NCBI GenBank assembly: GCA_009801085.1
Contig: VNWV01000004.1
Location: 868,001-932,000, forward strand
Direction of reading: 5' to 3'
DNA from: Lasiodiplodia sp. COLG20
Lineage: Eukaryota > Ascomycota > Dothideomycetes > Botryosphaeriales > Botryosphaeriaceae
Length of the DNA: 64,000 nt
Shown: positions 1-12,020 of the stretch, one piece after another
How positions within the stretch are numbered: position 1 is the first letter of the stretch
Layout of the letters: every line of letters starts with the position of its first letter
Notes under the pieces: generated by a model
Databases searched by the model: none
What the model was told of the DNA's origin: nothing
The model's input: only the letters and a program-made list of their open reading frames with translations
Made by a program: the position numbers and the translations under genes

Positions 1-1207
1 TGATCTAGAACGTAGAGCATCGGAAAATCGCCTTGCGGAGCAGCCTCAGCGGTTCGAAGCCGGAAAAAGAAGCCGCATTCCGCGAAACATTTTCAGGTAT
101 CCACATTAGAGAGAGAACAAGGCGAGCTGAGTTCAAAACACACTAATTGACCTTTATTGGCTTCGTGCTCTTCCAGTCAAAAGCAATGGTGAGGCATCCG
201 TGGCACAGTGGGCTTGAGAGTGCACCGGCTGTGTTACCGTGCTTTCTCCAGATGAGCATGTGGATGCTGCTGCTTCTCTAGATATTACACGTCCACGTAT
301 GCGTCTTTAAAGATGGTCCTCCCGGAAGTTCAAGGCGGGTGAGGCTATGTGGCATCGTAGGATTCGCCTTATGCGGGGCGGCCAATCACTTCACCCCCCA
401 CTTTGCGTTTGGTTTCGCCTGCACTAAGGCCCAACCCATCATTTTTGCAGGGTCAGCTCAAAACGCCTGACCAAGAGAGAGGTCTGGAAGCACTAGCAGT
501 AGAATCCTCCGCGGTGCAGTGAACAGGTGACATGGTGGGAAAGCGGGCATTTCCGATGACCGTCACACCTCTCCTCGGTTGTCAAATCCCGATGAAAAAG
601 GATCCCTGTGGTATTCCAGGTCCGTGAGGCCTTTGAAGGTGAACAGACAATTAGATCCGATCCTTCGAAAAAGGCTCGTGGAAGAGATTTGAACAGCTTG
701 TTGCCAATCCCATATTACCTATAGGCAATGATTTCCCCAATCTGTTCAGGCGTAAAAAGAAGATATACGTATATAGCGCAATTCCCATACCTCATATTTT
801 CCTTCCCAAAACTATCTCCTCCTCCTCTTGTTTTTCCCCTCTCCCATACCGTTGACTTGCCGCTCGAACAGGCTATTAGCCTTGAGATAGCCATCTCTGC
901 CGGACCTTGATACTGATACGATATTACGGACCACTTGATGTTTGTTCCGGTGCCGGGCTGCGCTCATTAAGAACTGGGTTGTGGGAAGCCGCATGCAAAT
1001 GACAGGTTGTTGAATGTGAAAGAGAGTATCAAATGAGCCGAAAGAGTTGACAGAATAGTATTTCCGAAATTTGTTGCCGTATGTATGTCATGGGGTGAAG
1101 GGAGCTGTGGACCAACATCATATGGCAGGAGATTCCAGGACTTGTATGAGAACGCCCAATTTGTCGGTCGTAATGCCATCCCTTGGCAGTTGGGGCTACA
1201 TGATCAT
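1..1207. other. gene-poor left end, nothing supported
   Basis: Only short overlapping ORFs of about 60-90 codons occur on both strands. None shows a recognisable domain, a convincing splice structure or codon bias. I see no RNA gene. Confidence 0.5.
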
Positions 1208-1573
1208 TCATGCAAGCCCACACTCGATGGCTGCTTTCCGGCCGAGCAGAACGTCAAAAGGTGGGTCATTTGTTGAGACGACAACAAACCGGGTTTGTCG
1301 CGTGGATCTGGATTTCTTGAAGGACCATTCCAGATCAACATAACCCCTTGTCTCCATCTGCTTTCCTTGGTAGAACAGCGGTCGATCCTGCCCATTTTCG
1401 CTGGTCTGGATTTCGAGGTGCAGAATCTCCGAGACGAGCTTCGGGGAGATCAGGTTTGCGTCATTGTCGCCACCGGGGTACCAAAGGATGGCCAATTTGG
1501 ATATTCTTTTGCCCACGTGATTGCGAACGTAAATGGATATTGTTATGATGACTTCCTCAGCCGACTCTAACTA
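1208..1573 (-). pseudogene. retropepsin-like protein fragment, degenerate active site
   Basis: The minus-strand open frame resembles the fungal retropepsin-like domain of the intact gene at 3890-4925. It has a beta-strand/flap layout ending in a PPFDVLLGR segment, which matches the usual '(F)D.ILG' block near the second half of the fold. Where the family has an Asp-Thr/Ser-Gly-x-Asp active site followed by Asn-Leu-Ile-Ser, this copy reads GGDNDANLIS, so the catalytic DTG/DSG triplet is absent although the flank is kept. Reading upstream past the internal Met stays open to about 1573, where TAG|TT could be a splice acceptor. No complete gene could be assembled. Most likely a relic or an inactive family member; the assignment rests on pattern only. 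Confidence 0.4.
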
Positions 1574-3889
1574 CCAGCTCCAAGGTCAGCGTTTGCAGGT
1601 AGGGTTGAAAGCTGCGGAGACATTGATGTATTTTATCAATTATTCTGGAGCGACCGGTTTGTACTCACCGATCTCCGGCGTTTGCGTGAGCGGAGCGGCC
1701 CCCAGCACATCTCGGTAGTTTGATAGAGCGTTTAATGAAGTGAAGACAGACTTGTTTTAATTTTTTTTTTTTAGTAGGGGGCCAGAGGCTGAAAGAAAGA
1801 AGGCAATATCGTCTTTCAAGATCAACTTGTGGATTGTTGGGGCGTGTCCGCCTTTAAAACCGATTGGGTGAATAGCGAATGTTACACGTCGCTTTCCGTG
1901 AGTCTTTTTCCATCTGATGTCCCCTGACATTCATTCACGGAATCACAAATATTCCATTCTTGCTTGAATTGTAGGACCCTTATAAATATATCTATTTTCC
2001 TTGCTTTGGTCTCACTTGAAATGCGAATTGAACGGTATTCTCGCGAAAGCCGTCTATGTTCCCTTGTGATAAGGAATACGGCTCTCAAGACGTTACAGCT
2101 GACGAAGATTATGTGAGTGTAGCGTACAGGGATTGAGCTGAGCAACGCAAGCGCCATCAAACAAAAATTGATACGTGCAGATACCCCACCCCTGCTTGAT
2201 AAAGTAATCTCGATTTCGCTTCCAATGGTTTTGCGAGTTGAATCACCCTCCAAAATGTTTCGCGACAGTAGCGAATCATATATGGCGGCAGGGCAGTCCC
2301 CCCTAAAGATAAAAGAACCAGCCCTGTCGCCTGCTCATAGCTGAAGCACAAGTGCCACAGCTGTCATCCAAAGACTGAATTCTTCCCGGTCCTTTGTTTG
2401 GTTTCCCATAAGTTCGCAACAGTACGCTTGTCTAAGTCTTTGATAGAAAGGGTCAACGTTGTACGTTTGATGTAAAGGTCTGTTCGAAAGAAATCCGATT
2501 CTTGAAACTGGTATGTGGTGCTTGACAAGCTAGCTGCACAAACTATCAGGTCCGATGAACCCAAAGTTTGCCTTGAAACCCCAGACGACATCCCTTTCGT
2601 AGATATTGCTGGATCACGAAGACTCTCCTTCTCGAATCCATTTCCCTTCGGACCTCTGGTATTGCGATATGACAGAACCTTAAGAATCAAACAATCGTGT
2701 GGGCTGAGGCCTGGAGAAGTATGAGGCTAGTGTTCTCAGGTATGTCATTCAACCATGCCTCGGTGGGCGCTTTATTTCGACGGCCCATCTTCAGTGTTGC
2801 AATGCTAAGCGAATCGACCTTACGGCCTTAGATCGAGAATCACTTCGTCCGCAGGTAAGCGAGAGCTGACATCACTGCTTACGCATAAAGCCTGCCCCTC
2901 ATCGCCTACTCTCCATCGAGCCTCTCGGTGCGCGTGTCTAAGAAGGCGAAATCGGGCACACATTCAGCCGCTGCTGCCTGCTCTTTTCTTACCTTCGACC
3001 CGATGACTTGCAGAAGACACGCGGCTGATGCCCTGCCACGTTTGCTATCCGCAAGGCTACCATGCAAGTGAGAGCAGGGCTGGTGGTTATGGATACAACA
3101 GCACATCTCGGTCCAAGCCATCTGTGCTTTCCAGCCGCAACCCCCAGCACTTCTCCCAATCGTGGCGATGTGCACTGCTAGACTATCTTCGATTCGATAT
3201 TTCTCTCTTTTTTTCTTTCTTATTAAACTATGGCTTCGGGCGTAGATGCGCCGTACGAGGCTACGACGTGGCTTTATTCCACACCTACTCTTCTCGGCTT
3301 GCATATTTCAGGGGCTGATTCGGTCAGATGATGCGGTATGCCTACCAGCTGTCAAGTTTGGGTTCCAATGCAGCCCTCCAGGGGTTACACAGCATCGAAC
3401 GCTTCAGGTCGTTCTATCACAATTCTCTCACATGCACAACAGAATCCGCTATCGGTCAGGCCGAGAAATATACGACTGCATCGGTCTTTTTTACTGGTTG
3501 CTTCTTCAGGTCTAGGGAGCCACGAGGCTGAGTATGCACATTTAGAAACATTATAGTCAACATTTGAGCAGAAAGTCTTCTTGACGGAGTATCCCAGCAT
3601 CAGATTCTCAACCGCGTTCCCTCTGGCTAGACTTCTCAATTCGAAGGTGCATATAAGTCCAAGAAAAGCTCCCTGTTAAGTGTATAGGCCTGCTGACCTA
3701 TATATACCAAAGGAACCAATGTTATTGCGCTATACCTGTACTTCATTGCTGTCATGCCACGTTACACGCATAGTGTGGTTCACCGTTGTAAATGAGCCTC
3801 ACCTTGGCCTCCTGTTATCCCATCCAAATCCTTGAGTTCTTCGCGAGCTGCTATAATTTCTCCAAGCTTCTCCAGAGTTTTCATCCGTC
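1574..3889. other. intergenic, no supported gene
   Basis: This stretch contains a poly-T run near 1757-1772 and scattered ORFs of 60-130 codons without recognisable domains. A minus frame at 1882-2253 has one hydrophobic stretch but no other support. Relics of accessory genes are possible. Confidence 0.45.
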
Positions 3890-4925
3890 TTGCCTGCATA
3901 TCTGGCCCGCCACGGGCAAGCGGGCCGGGCTGATACAAGCCATTCACTCGACTATCCCTCTTTCGCAGCCAGGATGCATTTTCGTGCCGCACATAACAAT
4001 TCTTCCAGCAATCATACGCAGAGCCCCACCTCAAGAATGCAGCCACGCGAAAACGCAGGGAACGTTGCAGACCGACCACTTCGGAGGAGATCCAAGGTAG
4101 GCTCCTCGATTCTGAGCCTTATATCGCCTGCCCTGGCAAACCTGAAGAGTTCGTGTATCTGCCTCTCCAGAAGGCCTCAAAAACGTCTGCCTCGAGTGAG
4201 AAACTCCTATATCCACTTTTCATGACAATAAAGACTAAACAATCACAGTTTCAGGATGATTTCCAAAGACGCATCAGCATCGTTATCCCTCAGAAAGATG
4301 GGAACGAGAATCGTACGAGGGTGCATATAGCAAGTTTCGATACCGGAGCCGACTGGAATTTCATCGACGAGCACCTTGTCCGGGATTGGGACAGAGCCCC
4401 GTCCTGTAGCGGCGACACCCAGCGTGATCCATCGCTCCCCCAGATTTCCAGCATCGATGGGAGAGAAATCCAGATCTGCGGCCGGATCACCCTACGGTTT
4501 CAAGTTTTAGACAAACTTTGTCTCCACAAAAAAATCTTCGCTCAACCCAGGTTCATCAAGGCGGACTTTCTCATCGTGAGACCACAAGCGACGCGCTGTG
4601 ACTTTGAAGCAATCATCAGTCTCAAGACGCTCCAGGAGGAAGGCTTGGATAGACAGCGTTCTCGACTCTTTCTGGGCCAGGGTGGCCGTCGTGAAATTCA
4701 TCCGGAAATGGCCGAAGGTATGAATTTTATCCTTCATTGTGGTATAACCAGAAACGTGCTGACCCCTTTGAAGATTCGGATAGAGAGATGGCTCGCCAGA
4801 GACAGATAGAGTCAAAAATAGTAGAGGAGGTTGAGCAGGGCTATTCAGAGGCTTCGAGCGACAGGAGAGGAGCAGCAGTACCAAAAGCAAAGAAGAGGAA
4901 GAGGCGCTTTGGGAGAAGAAGCTGA
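3890..4925 (+). CDS. retropepsin-like aspartic protease domain protein
   Basis: Three exons, 3890-4195, 4255-4717 and 4774-4925, give 306 aa. The introns have good signals: GTGAG..TTTCAG with branch GACTAAAC, and GTATGA..GAAG with branch TGCTGAC. Both joins keep the frame. The catalytic motif DTGA lies at about residues 131-134, in the context FDTGADWNFI that is typical of fungal retropepsin-like folds. The C-terminus is lysine/arginine-rich (KKRKRRFGRR), a likely nuclear localisation signal. No reverse transcriptase, integrase or LTR is nearby, so this looks like a stand-alone gene rather than part of a retroelement. Retropepsin-like proteases act as homodimers; substrate unknown. The start is uncertain: an in-frame Met about 29 codons downstream is an alternative. 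Confidence 0.6.
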
Positions 4926-5472
4926 GATCTCCTGATGCGCTGTTGAAACGGGCCGCATCGGTTCAGAAGCTTTATCCACGTTCTCGCCTTTCAAGTGCCG
5001 GAGCAAGACTCGACCCACCACGGACCGTTCAGGCTATCATTCTCGCAATCCTCAATCCTACCCTTTTCTAGCACCCGGTTGAACCGAAAACACAATATCT
5101 CCCTCCTGGTCTCTTTCAGTCTTACCCATATAATCCTACGGATTTTCTGGCCTGGCTTTCACCTTTGGAAACTGAGGGAAGACTGCTTGAAGCAAATCAC
5201 GCTGGGAACGACCCAGCAAGCCTGGGAATTACCTTTCTCCTCCCCAAATATTTCCTTGGCCCAGTAAAGCTATTGTCTCAGCTATGAAAGCATTTTCAGT
5301 TTCTCTTGTTTCCCATATACCCTTTGTTCCAGAAGAAGAGGATCCCACGAGCAAGCAGACACAGTGGTTTAAAACTCTTCACTAACGTCTCAATTTTCTT
5401 GAACCGACCCCCAGGAGTCTTGAACCCAAGAGTATAAATTTACATCCATTATTGCATAGCTTTCTTCCTTGT
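4926..5472. other. intergenic between convergent genes
   Basis: This is 3' flank of the retropepsin-like gene (plus) and the DUF6594 gene (minus). No ORF with support. Confidence 0.5.
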
Positions 5473-6628
5473 TTATATATTACCTGGGGTCCCAACCTGT
5501 ACAAAAACCACCTGCACCGCAGAGAAGCCCGCGGCAACCGCAAAGATCTCAGTCCTTTTCGCAGTTGTAAATACGGTAAGACATAGAGATAGGACAATAT
5601 TGAACGCGGCAATGATTCCGAGCCGAACCTCCAACGAATGCACATAGTACAGGATGATGATTGATAAGATCGGCAGCACCGAAGCCAAGATACTAGTCCC
5701 GTGGCGGGTCCATCGGAGCATAGTATCATCTTCCAAACTCTCCAGTCCACGTCCCTTTCCTGATCCCCGGTATTTTAGAAATGAGCGGACCTTCAACATC
5801 TTGGAGCTTGCTTTCTCAGTCACGAACCTCGAAAAGAAATCTTCATCGTGCCTGGGAAGTAAAGCGATGAGGTCCTCCGCATGGCCTTTCGTGTCCGCCG
5901 TGGAGCCCCAGATATCTGAGTCTCGTCCAGTGAGGGCAAGGGGCCCCATCTCATATGTTTCGAGATATTTCTGGATGTATTCCATGTCATAAGCCCCCGG
6001 TGGACGCATGCGCAGGATCTTCGCTTGCTGCAACACCGCAGAATCTGAACCTTTCATCAGCATAATCCACACATTCATCGGTTGGAGAAGTCATCAGGGT
6101 CCCCTCACTGTACTCTTTCAACGTCTTTCGGATCTGCCTGACGAGCTTCCACTGTTTCTCGTTTCCATCCTTTCTTGACTGGCTGAGGAAGTACCAGTTT
6201 CTTGCGTATTTTTTCCTGTTGCCAATGCCGCTTCTCGAGTCTTGTCCTTGAATCTTCCGTAGCTGCTTCTCCATGCTAACTAGTTCCGCTTGCAGATAGA
6301 GCAAGTTCTGCGCATTAAGGCTGCCGAAGCGTCTGAAAATCGCAATTTCTGGGATTCGGCTCATTCTTTCTGCCAGTCTTGGATAACCCGCTGGAGGGGA
6401 CTCATCTTCCCAAACGTGCTCATCCATTGCTTGAGCAGTCGTGGCAGTAGTTGCTTGGGGCAATTGCTCTCCGGACGTTGTTGAGTTGAACAGCGGGAGA
6501 ACCGAGGGGCTAGCATTCGACATCGTGGATGGAAGAATGAAATGTTCAGCAATGCAACATTCCTTAGGTCCTTGTGAGCAGGCTCGAACGAAGACTGGTC
6601 TTGGGGTATCAATGTCAATTGCCATCAC
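5473..6628 (-). CDS. DUF6594 family membrane protein
   Basis: Two exons, complement(5473-6044, 6109-6628), give 363 aa. The 64-nt intron 6045-6108 (GTGAGG..TTCAG, branch CTGAT) restores a continuous family block: EYN then SAVLQQAKIL. The N-terminal half carries the family's opening motif GYPRLAERM followed by an 'AIFRRFGSLNAQNLLYLQ' helix and a coiled-coil-like region. The C-terminal third has three predicted membrane helices, at about residues 276-298, 303-324 and 330-352 of the model, with the usual short loops. DUF6594 proteins are common in Pezizomycotina and have no established function. The first 35 residues are atypical, and translation may start at the Met at 6523 (328 aa). Confidence 0.8.
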
Positions 6629-8268
6629 CCTATGAGCTTATATGTTCATGAGACTAGAAAATTGTATCACATTCAACTGCACTGCCTACAAGGCGTTCAC
6701 AAGGCGGATTGATTCCACATGCATCCAATTGCTATGCACCAAAAATCTTGCGTATGCACCTTTCTTTGATGCGCTGGTCGTCACAGTCAAATGTCTGGCC
6801 AGTCGTAGCGTGCCAACTCAGAGTCCGTCAGAAAATGTGTGCCTAATGAGTAATCACATCGGGTGTCCGAGACTGTTCTAGATTTCTGTGCTTTAGAAGA
6901 AGCGTTCGTAGAATCTAATTCTAAGATGCAATCTTACATCACATATGGCTTCTTACCCTTGCTCGAGCTCGATGAAGCATGCACATCTACGTATTCCACG
7001 AGTTTTCCAGGGCCGGTCCCAGGGCCCTTCATGCACCTGGAGGATGAATATCACATCAAATTGATGCAAGTCGGGGTCACAGGTCATTCCAGCCGCCAAC
7101 ACATGGTTGATATAAACATGCACGTGGATTATATGCTGTCAACAGTGGTATGGCTCTTGACAAGTCACTCGCCCAGCCCCTTCAATGAACTAACTCTACG
7201 ACCATAACATAAATGCCCACCACGGAGGCTTCTCCCACATCACTACACGGTTCCAGCTGAATGACCGTTCCTGACAGAACACACTCGCCTTCGAGTTTTG
7301 TAAGTCTGCATTGTTTGGTGGTCTTGATAACCTCTCCAGCGGAACACGAATAATGCCCGCAGGAAAAAGAAAAAAAAAAATGATGCAGAGCAGCAAACCA
7401 ATTCGGTAACAGTAAGCAACGAGAAGATGAAGCTTGGTCACTCATCACCGTTCCACATAGCGGCATAGGATGGTTCCAGACATGGGGCAGCTCAGACTCA
7501 TGTTTTGCAACGGAGAAGGGACAACCAAAGTAATATCAACAGGGTTCTTTAGGCTCTGGTTTCCTTTCCTGCCCTTCATCTTCATCACCCATGCAGCTTG
7601 GAGGCCGTTGAGATTATAAGCAAGCTGTTCCCCCTTCCCGCAACCATGCATCACGTATCACACGCACTGCACATGTGACTTGTAAAATTGAAATGACTTT
7701 CTGTTGAACACGAGGCATTCGGGCTTCCCAGGTCCAGATCAAGAGATGTACGTAGACAAAAGCTAAAGAACAACATTACTCTTGTCCATCCAAAAGAAAA
7801 TATCCAGCAGCAGTTCATCACTGCCAACCAACCCCGACCATCATCATAACCTAGGAACACCTCTTCGGAGCCAAAAGGAAACGCCCGTAGCCTCAAGGCA
7901 AACCCCCGGTCAAAGAACGTTCTCTTCCATGAACCAGAAGCGAAGCAAAATCTTTGACCTACTAGATTGGGGGGACAAAGCTCGTCCTACGATGACGAAA
8001 GCATGGCCACCAAAGTCAAAACCCAAAACGCCCAAGAGCCCCCCTGTCGTCTCTGAAGAAAAAGCCCCGGCACCGTTTCAGCCAAGGGTGAAACCGGGCT
8101 TGGCTCAACTCATGTGATATAAAGCAAGAAAACAGAGAATAAAACAAATCCTTCTCCTGGCCCTTTCTATACAGTGACCTTAAGCTCGAAGTCATCACGA
8201 GCATCAGGCACGAAGGTCGGTTCATAAACCACAAGAGAGACCGGGATAGGAGCAAGAGAGGTGGTTGC
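6629..8268. other. intergenic, no supported gene
   Basis: This is 5' flank of the DUF6594 gene and 3' flank of the kinesin gene. A plus-strand ORF at 7782-8117 is low-complexity (Ser/Pro/Lys) and probably lies in kinesin 3' UTR antisense; I do not call it. Confidence 0.45.
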
Positions 8269-11200
8269 TCAGTCCTTGACTTTGGCCTGCCTCTTAGCGG
8301 TGCCAATGTGCGTGTTGTGTACCTGCGAAACCTGAGTTAGTATATGACTCGCTGGATCCTTCCAAAATTGTTTGACTTAAGGCAGCATACCTTGGTTGCA
8401 AACTTCAAACTCGTGAGGGTCTCGTGCAGGTGAGGCTGCAGTGGGCTGATCATGACGAACATGAGCGTCTTAGAGTTTCCGCCGAGGGAGTATTGCAGCA
8501 GGTAAGTCAACTATAAGGATGGTCAGCATTGTACTTGAGGTTTCCATGTACAAGGGAACTCACCTTGCTGTTTCTGTACGGCACATGAGCTCCCTCCTTG
8601 CCAGAGCCGAGTGCGCCAATGACATCGCCAAGGCAACTCAAGCTGCGGTTGATGTTCTGCGTCTCCTTGAGACGGTCGCCTGTAGCGCCAGAGTGGCTCA
8701 GACGTTCACTACCAGCAAGATCGACGAGGTTCAGCGTGCCTTCGCTGCGTTCGCCAGTGATTGAGTTCTCGCCCTTCAGCTTGAGAATGAAGACGGAGTG
8801 AGAACGAGACGAGCGGCTATTGGCCATAGTAGCGGCGACACTGCGGTTGCGCGAGGCGCTCGCGAGCATCTCTTGCACTCTCTCGGGACTGTCGAGAGCG
8901 ACGGTGGTGACGTCGGTGATTGTTGTCTGCTTCTTGACCGGATCATGCCTGATTTCCAGCTTCTTCTTGTCGAGCTCCTCCGCCCTACCAAGCAGATCGT
9001 TCAAGTTTTCATTGTAGACTTCGACGAATTGGCCTTCCATCTTGTATCTCCAGCCCTTCTCCTCTAGACCCTGTGCGGTCTCATAAATCTGCCTGACGGC
9101 GCGAGGAATCATGCCGTCGACTGAAGACATAGTGTAGGTCTTACCCGAGCCAGTTTGTCCGTAACAGAAGATACAGACATTGTAGCCGTCGAGCGCAGAC
9201 TGCACCAGCTGCGAAATCTCGTCGAAGACTTCGGCGTTCTGAGAACCGGGACCGAAAACGCGGTCGAAGGCAAAGGGGCTGGTGGACTGAGTGACAGTAC
9301 CCATCGCGCTCTTTTGCTGCGGGCCCTGAATGACGACTTCCTTGCTGTCCTTTCCTGCATCCGGGTAGGCGATCTCCGCAGCTTGGGGGACTTCAGTCTC
9401 CGACGGCGGACGCACACGGCAGAAGACACGAATGTTGCCCTTGAGCTCTTGCACCTGGTTGTGGAGCTTGCGACGAAGCGTCTCCTCGGCACGAAGCTTA
9501 GCCTTCGCTTCTTCAGCTGCATCGATCGCTTCCTGCATCTGCTTCTGGAGTTCTCCGAAAGCCGAAGACTGAGCTTGACTGTCGGATTCGAGGAAGTTGA
9601 TTTTCGCCTTCATGGCGCTGTTGGAGCTCTCGAGGGACATGATGTTGGCAGAAGCCTCGGAAAGTTTGTCGCGCAGGTTCTTCTCAAGAGTAGTCTTCCG
9701 TTCGAGATCAGCCTGCAATTGCTCGTTCTCGCGCTTGAATTCTTTCATTTCGCGTTCCTTCCGCTCCAGGTCGACTCCCGCATTCTGGCGATGAAGCTCA
9801 GTCTCCGTCTTCATGTCCGAGACCTCTCTGATGCGGAGCTGCCGCTCCTTCTCGAGCTCTGCCTCCAGCTCCTTTTTCATCTCTGCGTGCTTCTGCTCGT
9901 ACTCCCTCTTCAGGTCGCTAGTTTGAGCGTCCAGCTTCCTCTGCAACTCGTCCGATTTCCGTTCGGCATCCTGCTTGAGCCTCATTGTTTCCCTCTCGTG
10001 TTGGAATTGCAAATCTTTCAATTCATGCTCACTCTGTCTCTGCAGGTCCTTCAATTCGAAAGCATGGGTCTTCTTCGCTGCGTCCAGGGCGACTTCAGAT
10101 TGGGTTAGTTTCAGCCTTGTGTCCTCTAGTTCCGATCGGTAGGAGTCGACTTTCGTCGACAGTTGCACTCGCATCGCGTCGAGTTCGTGGACTGTAGTAG
10201 CAAGAGTAATAGTTAACTTCAAGGACTTCTGTTGCGTAATGTAGCGTGTGATGACAAGCTCGTGTAGGAAGTAGCTGATACTGGCGAGCGTTGCTGACAT
10301 ACTCTTTGCCTTGTAGCTCTCAACATTTTCCTTCATGTTCTCGCGCTCGGTCGACGTGCTCTCCATTTGCTGCTTGAGCTCGGTGTAAAGGGCCTCCATA
10401 TCTTCAAGGCGACCCTTCGTATCCCATGCTGTAAAAGGCGCGCGCATGTTAGAATCTTTACTCAAAAAAGGTGTAACTGGCTCTTTAGAAGGAGATGTGG
10501 CACGATAGCGGTGGCTTGTAGGGGTGAATGGCGGTGGCGGTGGTGGTGCCGGCATCAGCTGCGCCAATACAGGACGGGGTATCAAAGAAGGGGTAGCAGG
10601 CGGCTCCTTGTCTTCCGGGATGCATCCTTTGATTCCGTCTGAGATGGTCAAGGACTGGAATCGTGTTGAAATGGACACATCCCGGGCAGACTGGCGGCGT
10701 CTGGTTTGCTTGTGTGGCTGAACATAAGACTGAAATTGAAATTGCTGCTCAGGCTGAGAGGGAGAGTCCACGGCAGAGTGCCGAGTAGCTTGAGTGGCGC
10801 GAGAGCGCCTGCGATACGAGATATTCTCGCACTGCTTGCTTGGGCTCCCGCGCAACTTTCCAAGCTTAAGCTCCTCTGCCGGGACGCAGGTTGTAATAGA
10901 AATGGGAATCGTACCCTTGCGCTTGCTGAGCGATGGCGGATCGCTGTCGTCGTTGTCCATGGCAGTACGCGGCCGAGTGGCGGGTGTCTGATGGGACTGG
11001 CTCCGCGAATGCGCCATGGATGTCTGCGGTCGAGTCGTGCGAGGGCCGTGGCTGTAGCTGTTGGCGAAAGAGGAGTTGGAGTTGGCGCGAGTCGGGCGCG
11101 TAGAGGCTGCTGAGACAGAAGATGAGTAAGTACCATTGCGGACACCTGCCGCTGTCGTCGCTTTTGGGGCGCCAATGGTCCTTGAGCCTGGCGCAGCAGG

Positions 11201-11547
11201 AACCTTTGATTTGGGGTCTGCGGTCCTCTCCAGCGTCGCCTTCCGAGGCAGCTTTTGCGCTGGCTCTGGAACTGAGGCTCAGGTCAGTACCTAAAAGGGC
11301 ATGGTCCATTGTAGCAATGACATACGGCCAGAGACTTTGTGCTTGGTGGGAACGACCGACGATGGCATTGCGCGTGAGTTGTTGTCGGCGGCAGACAGTT
11401 CTGACAAGCCGCGCCCTATGGCGGACAGCGCGGGCAGCTTGCTCGGCGGCTTGATGCCGGTGGGTTTCTGCGAATGCATATGTTAGTGTCAATTGAGCTG
11501 GAATGCGAGCGCATCATGCGGCATACCGAATTCTCGTGCGAGTCCAT
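8269..11547 (-). CDS. klpA: kinesin-14 (C-terminal motor, KlpA/Kar3-like)
   Basis: Six exons, complement(8269-8322, 8391-8510, 8564-10191, 10303-11271, 11326-11467, 11527-11547), give 977 aa. Order: disordered Ser/Pro/Arg-rich N-terminus, a coiled coil of roughly 300 residues, then a C-terminal motor of about 360 residues. The neck linker region starts [11 protein letters not shown], the P-loop is GQTGSGKT, switch I is in NSRSSRSHS and switch II is DLAGSERL. A motor at the C-terminus marks the minus-end-directed kinesin-14 class, which works in spindle assembly and microtubule sliding. The last exons supply the motor's C-terminal helix and end at VKD. Intron 10192-10302 is 111 nt, a multiple of three without a stop, so it can be misread as coding. 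Its GTATGT donor and CTACAG acceptor, and the clean coiled coil after removal, support splicing. Shares a promoter with the divergent acyltransferase gene. Confidence 0.9.
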
Positions 11548-12020
11548 GGCGACGAGACGGGTGTGACGGAGAGAAGGAATAACAGAAGCGCGGACGAACA
11601 GCGAGAGCTATAAGCTCCTCATCGCAGGGGGGTAGCGGGGCAACGAGGTGTTGGCAGTGGGTTTGCGCGGGCGGGTGGAGTGGAGCTTCGCCGGCGTTGA
11701 GGTGCTGCTTCTTGCGTTGCTTGGCGGCTGCAGAAGGTAAACTGTAAACAATCAGCACGGGCCATCGCTCTTGCCCGCCAACGCAATGCCAAGCCCTATC
11801 GGAGCAAAAAGCCGCTTACTCAGCTCGAGCTGTTTGAGCTGGTCCGGGGCTTGCTTTCACATGAACGTCACTGCCGCCGGCCACGTCCTCTCACCTCGCG
11901 TGCTGTCAACGCCGCCCAGCGTGCTTCGGGCACCGAACGGAGCTGCGTGAAGCTCTCTCGCAGTCTTATCTCTGTATACTACGTCGCACTCCCGGTCTCT
12001 CCTCCAAGCCCAAGCCCGCC
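11548..12020. promoter_or_regulatory. bidirectional promoter, kinesin-14 / acyltransferase
   Basis: The two start codons face away from each other, 473 bp apart. The side next to the acyltransferase is pyrimidine-rich, like an ascomycete 5' leader. No specific operator recognised. Confidence 0.5.

Noticed and set aside
3890..4925. LTR retrotransposon suggested by the retropepsin domain
   Set aside because: No reverse transcriptase, RNase H, integrase, gag or LTRs nearby, and the gene has good introns.
7782..8117. 111-codon Ser/Pro/Lys-rich plus ORF
   Set aside because: Low complexity, antisense to the likely kinesin 3' UTR, no homology recognised.
9155..10108. 317-codon plus-strand ORF
   Set aside because: Mirror of the kinesin coiled coil; its Leu-rich repeats are the antisense of Glu/Lys/Gln codons.
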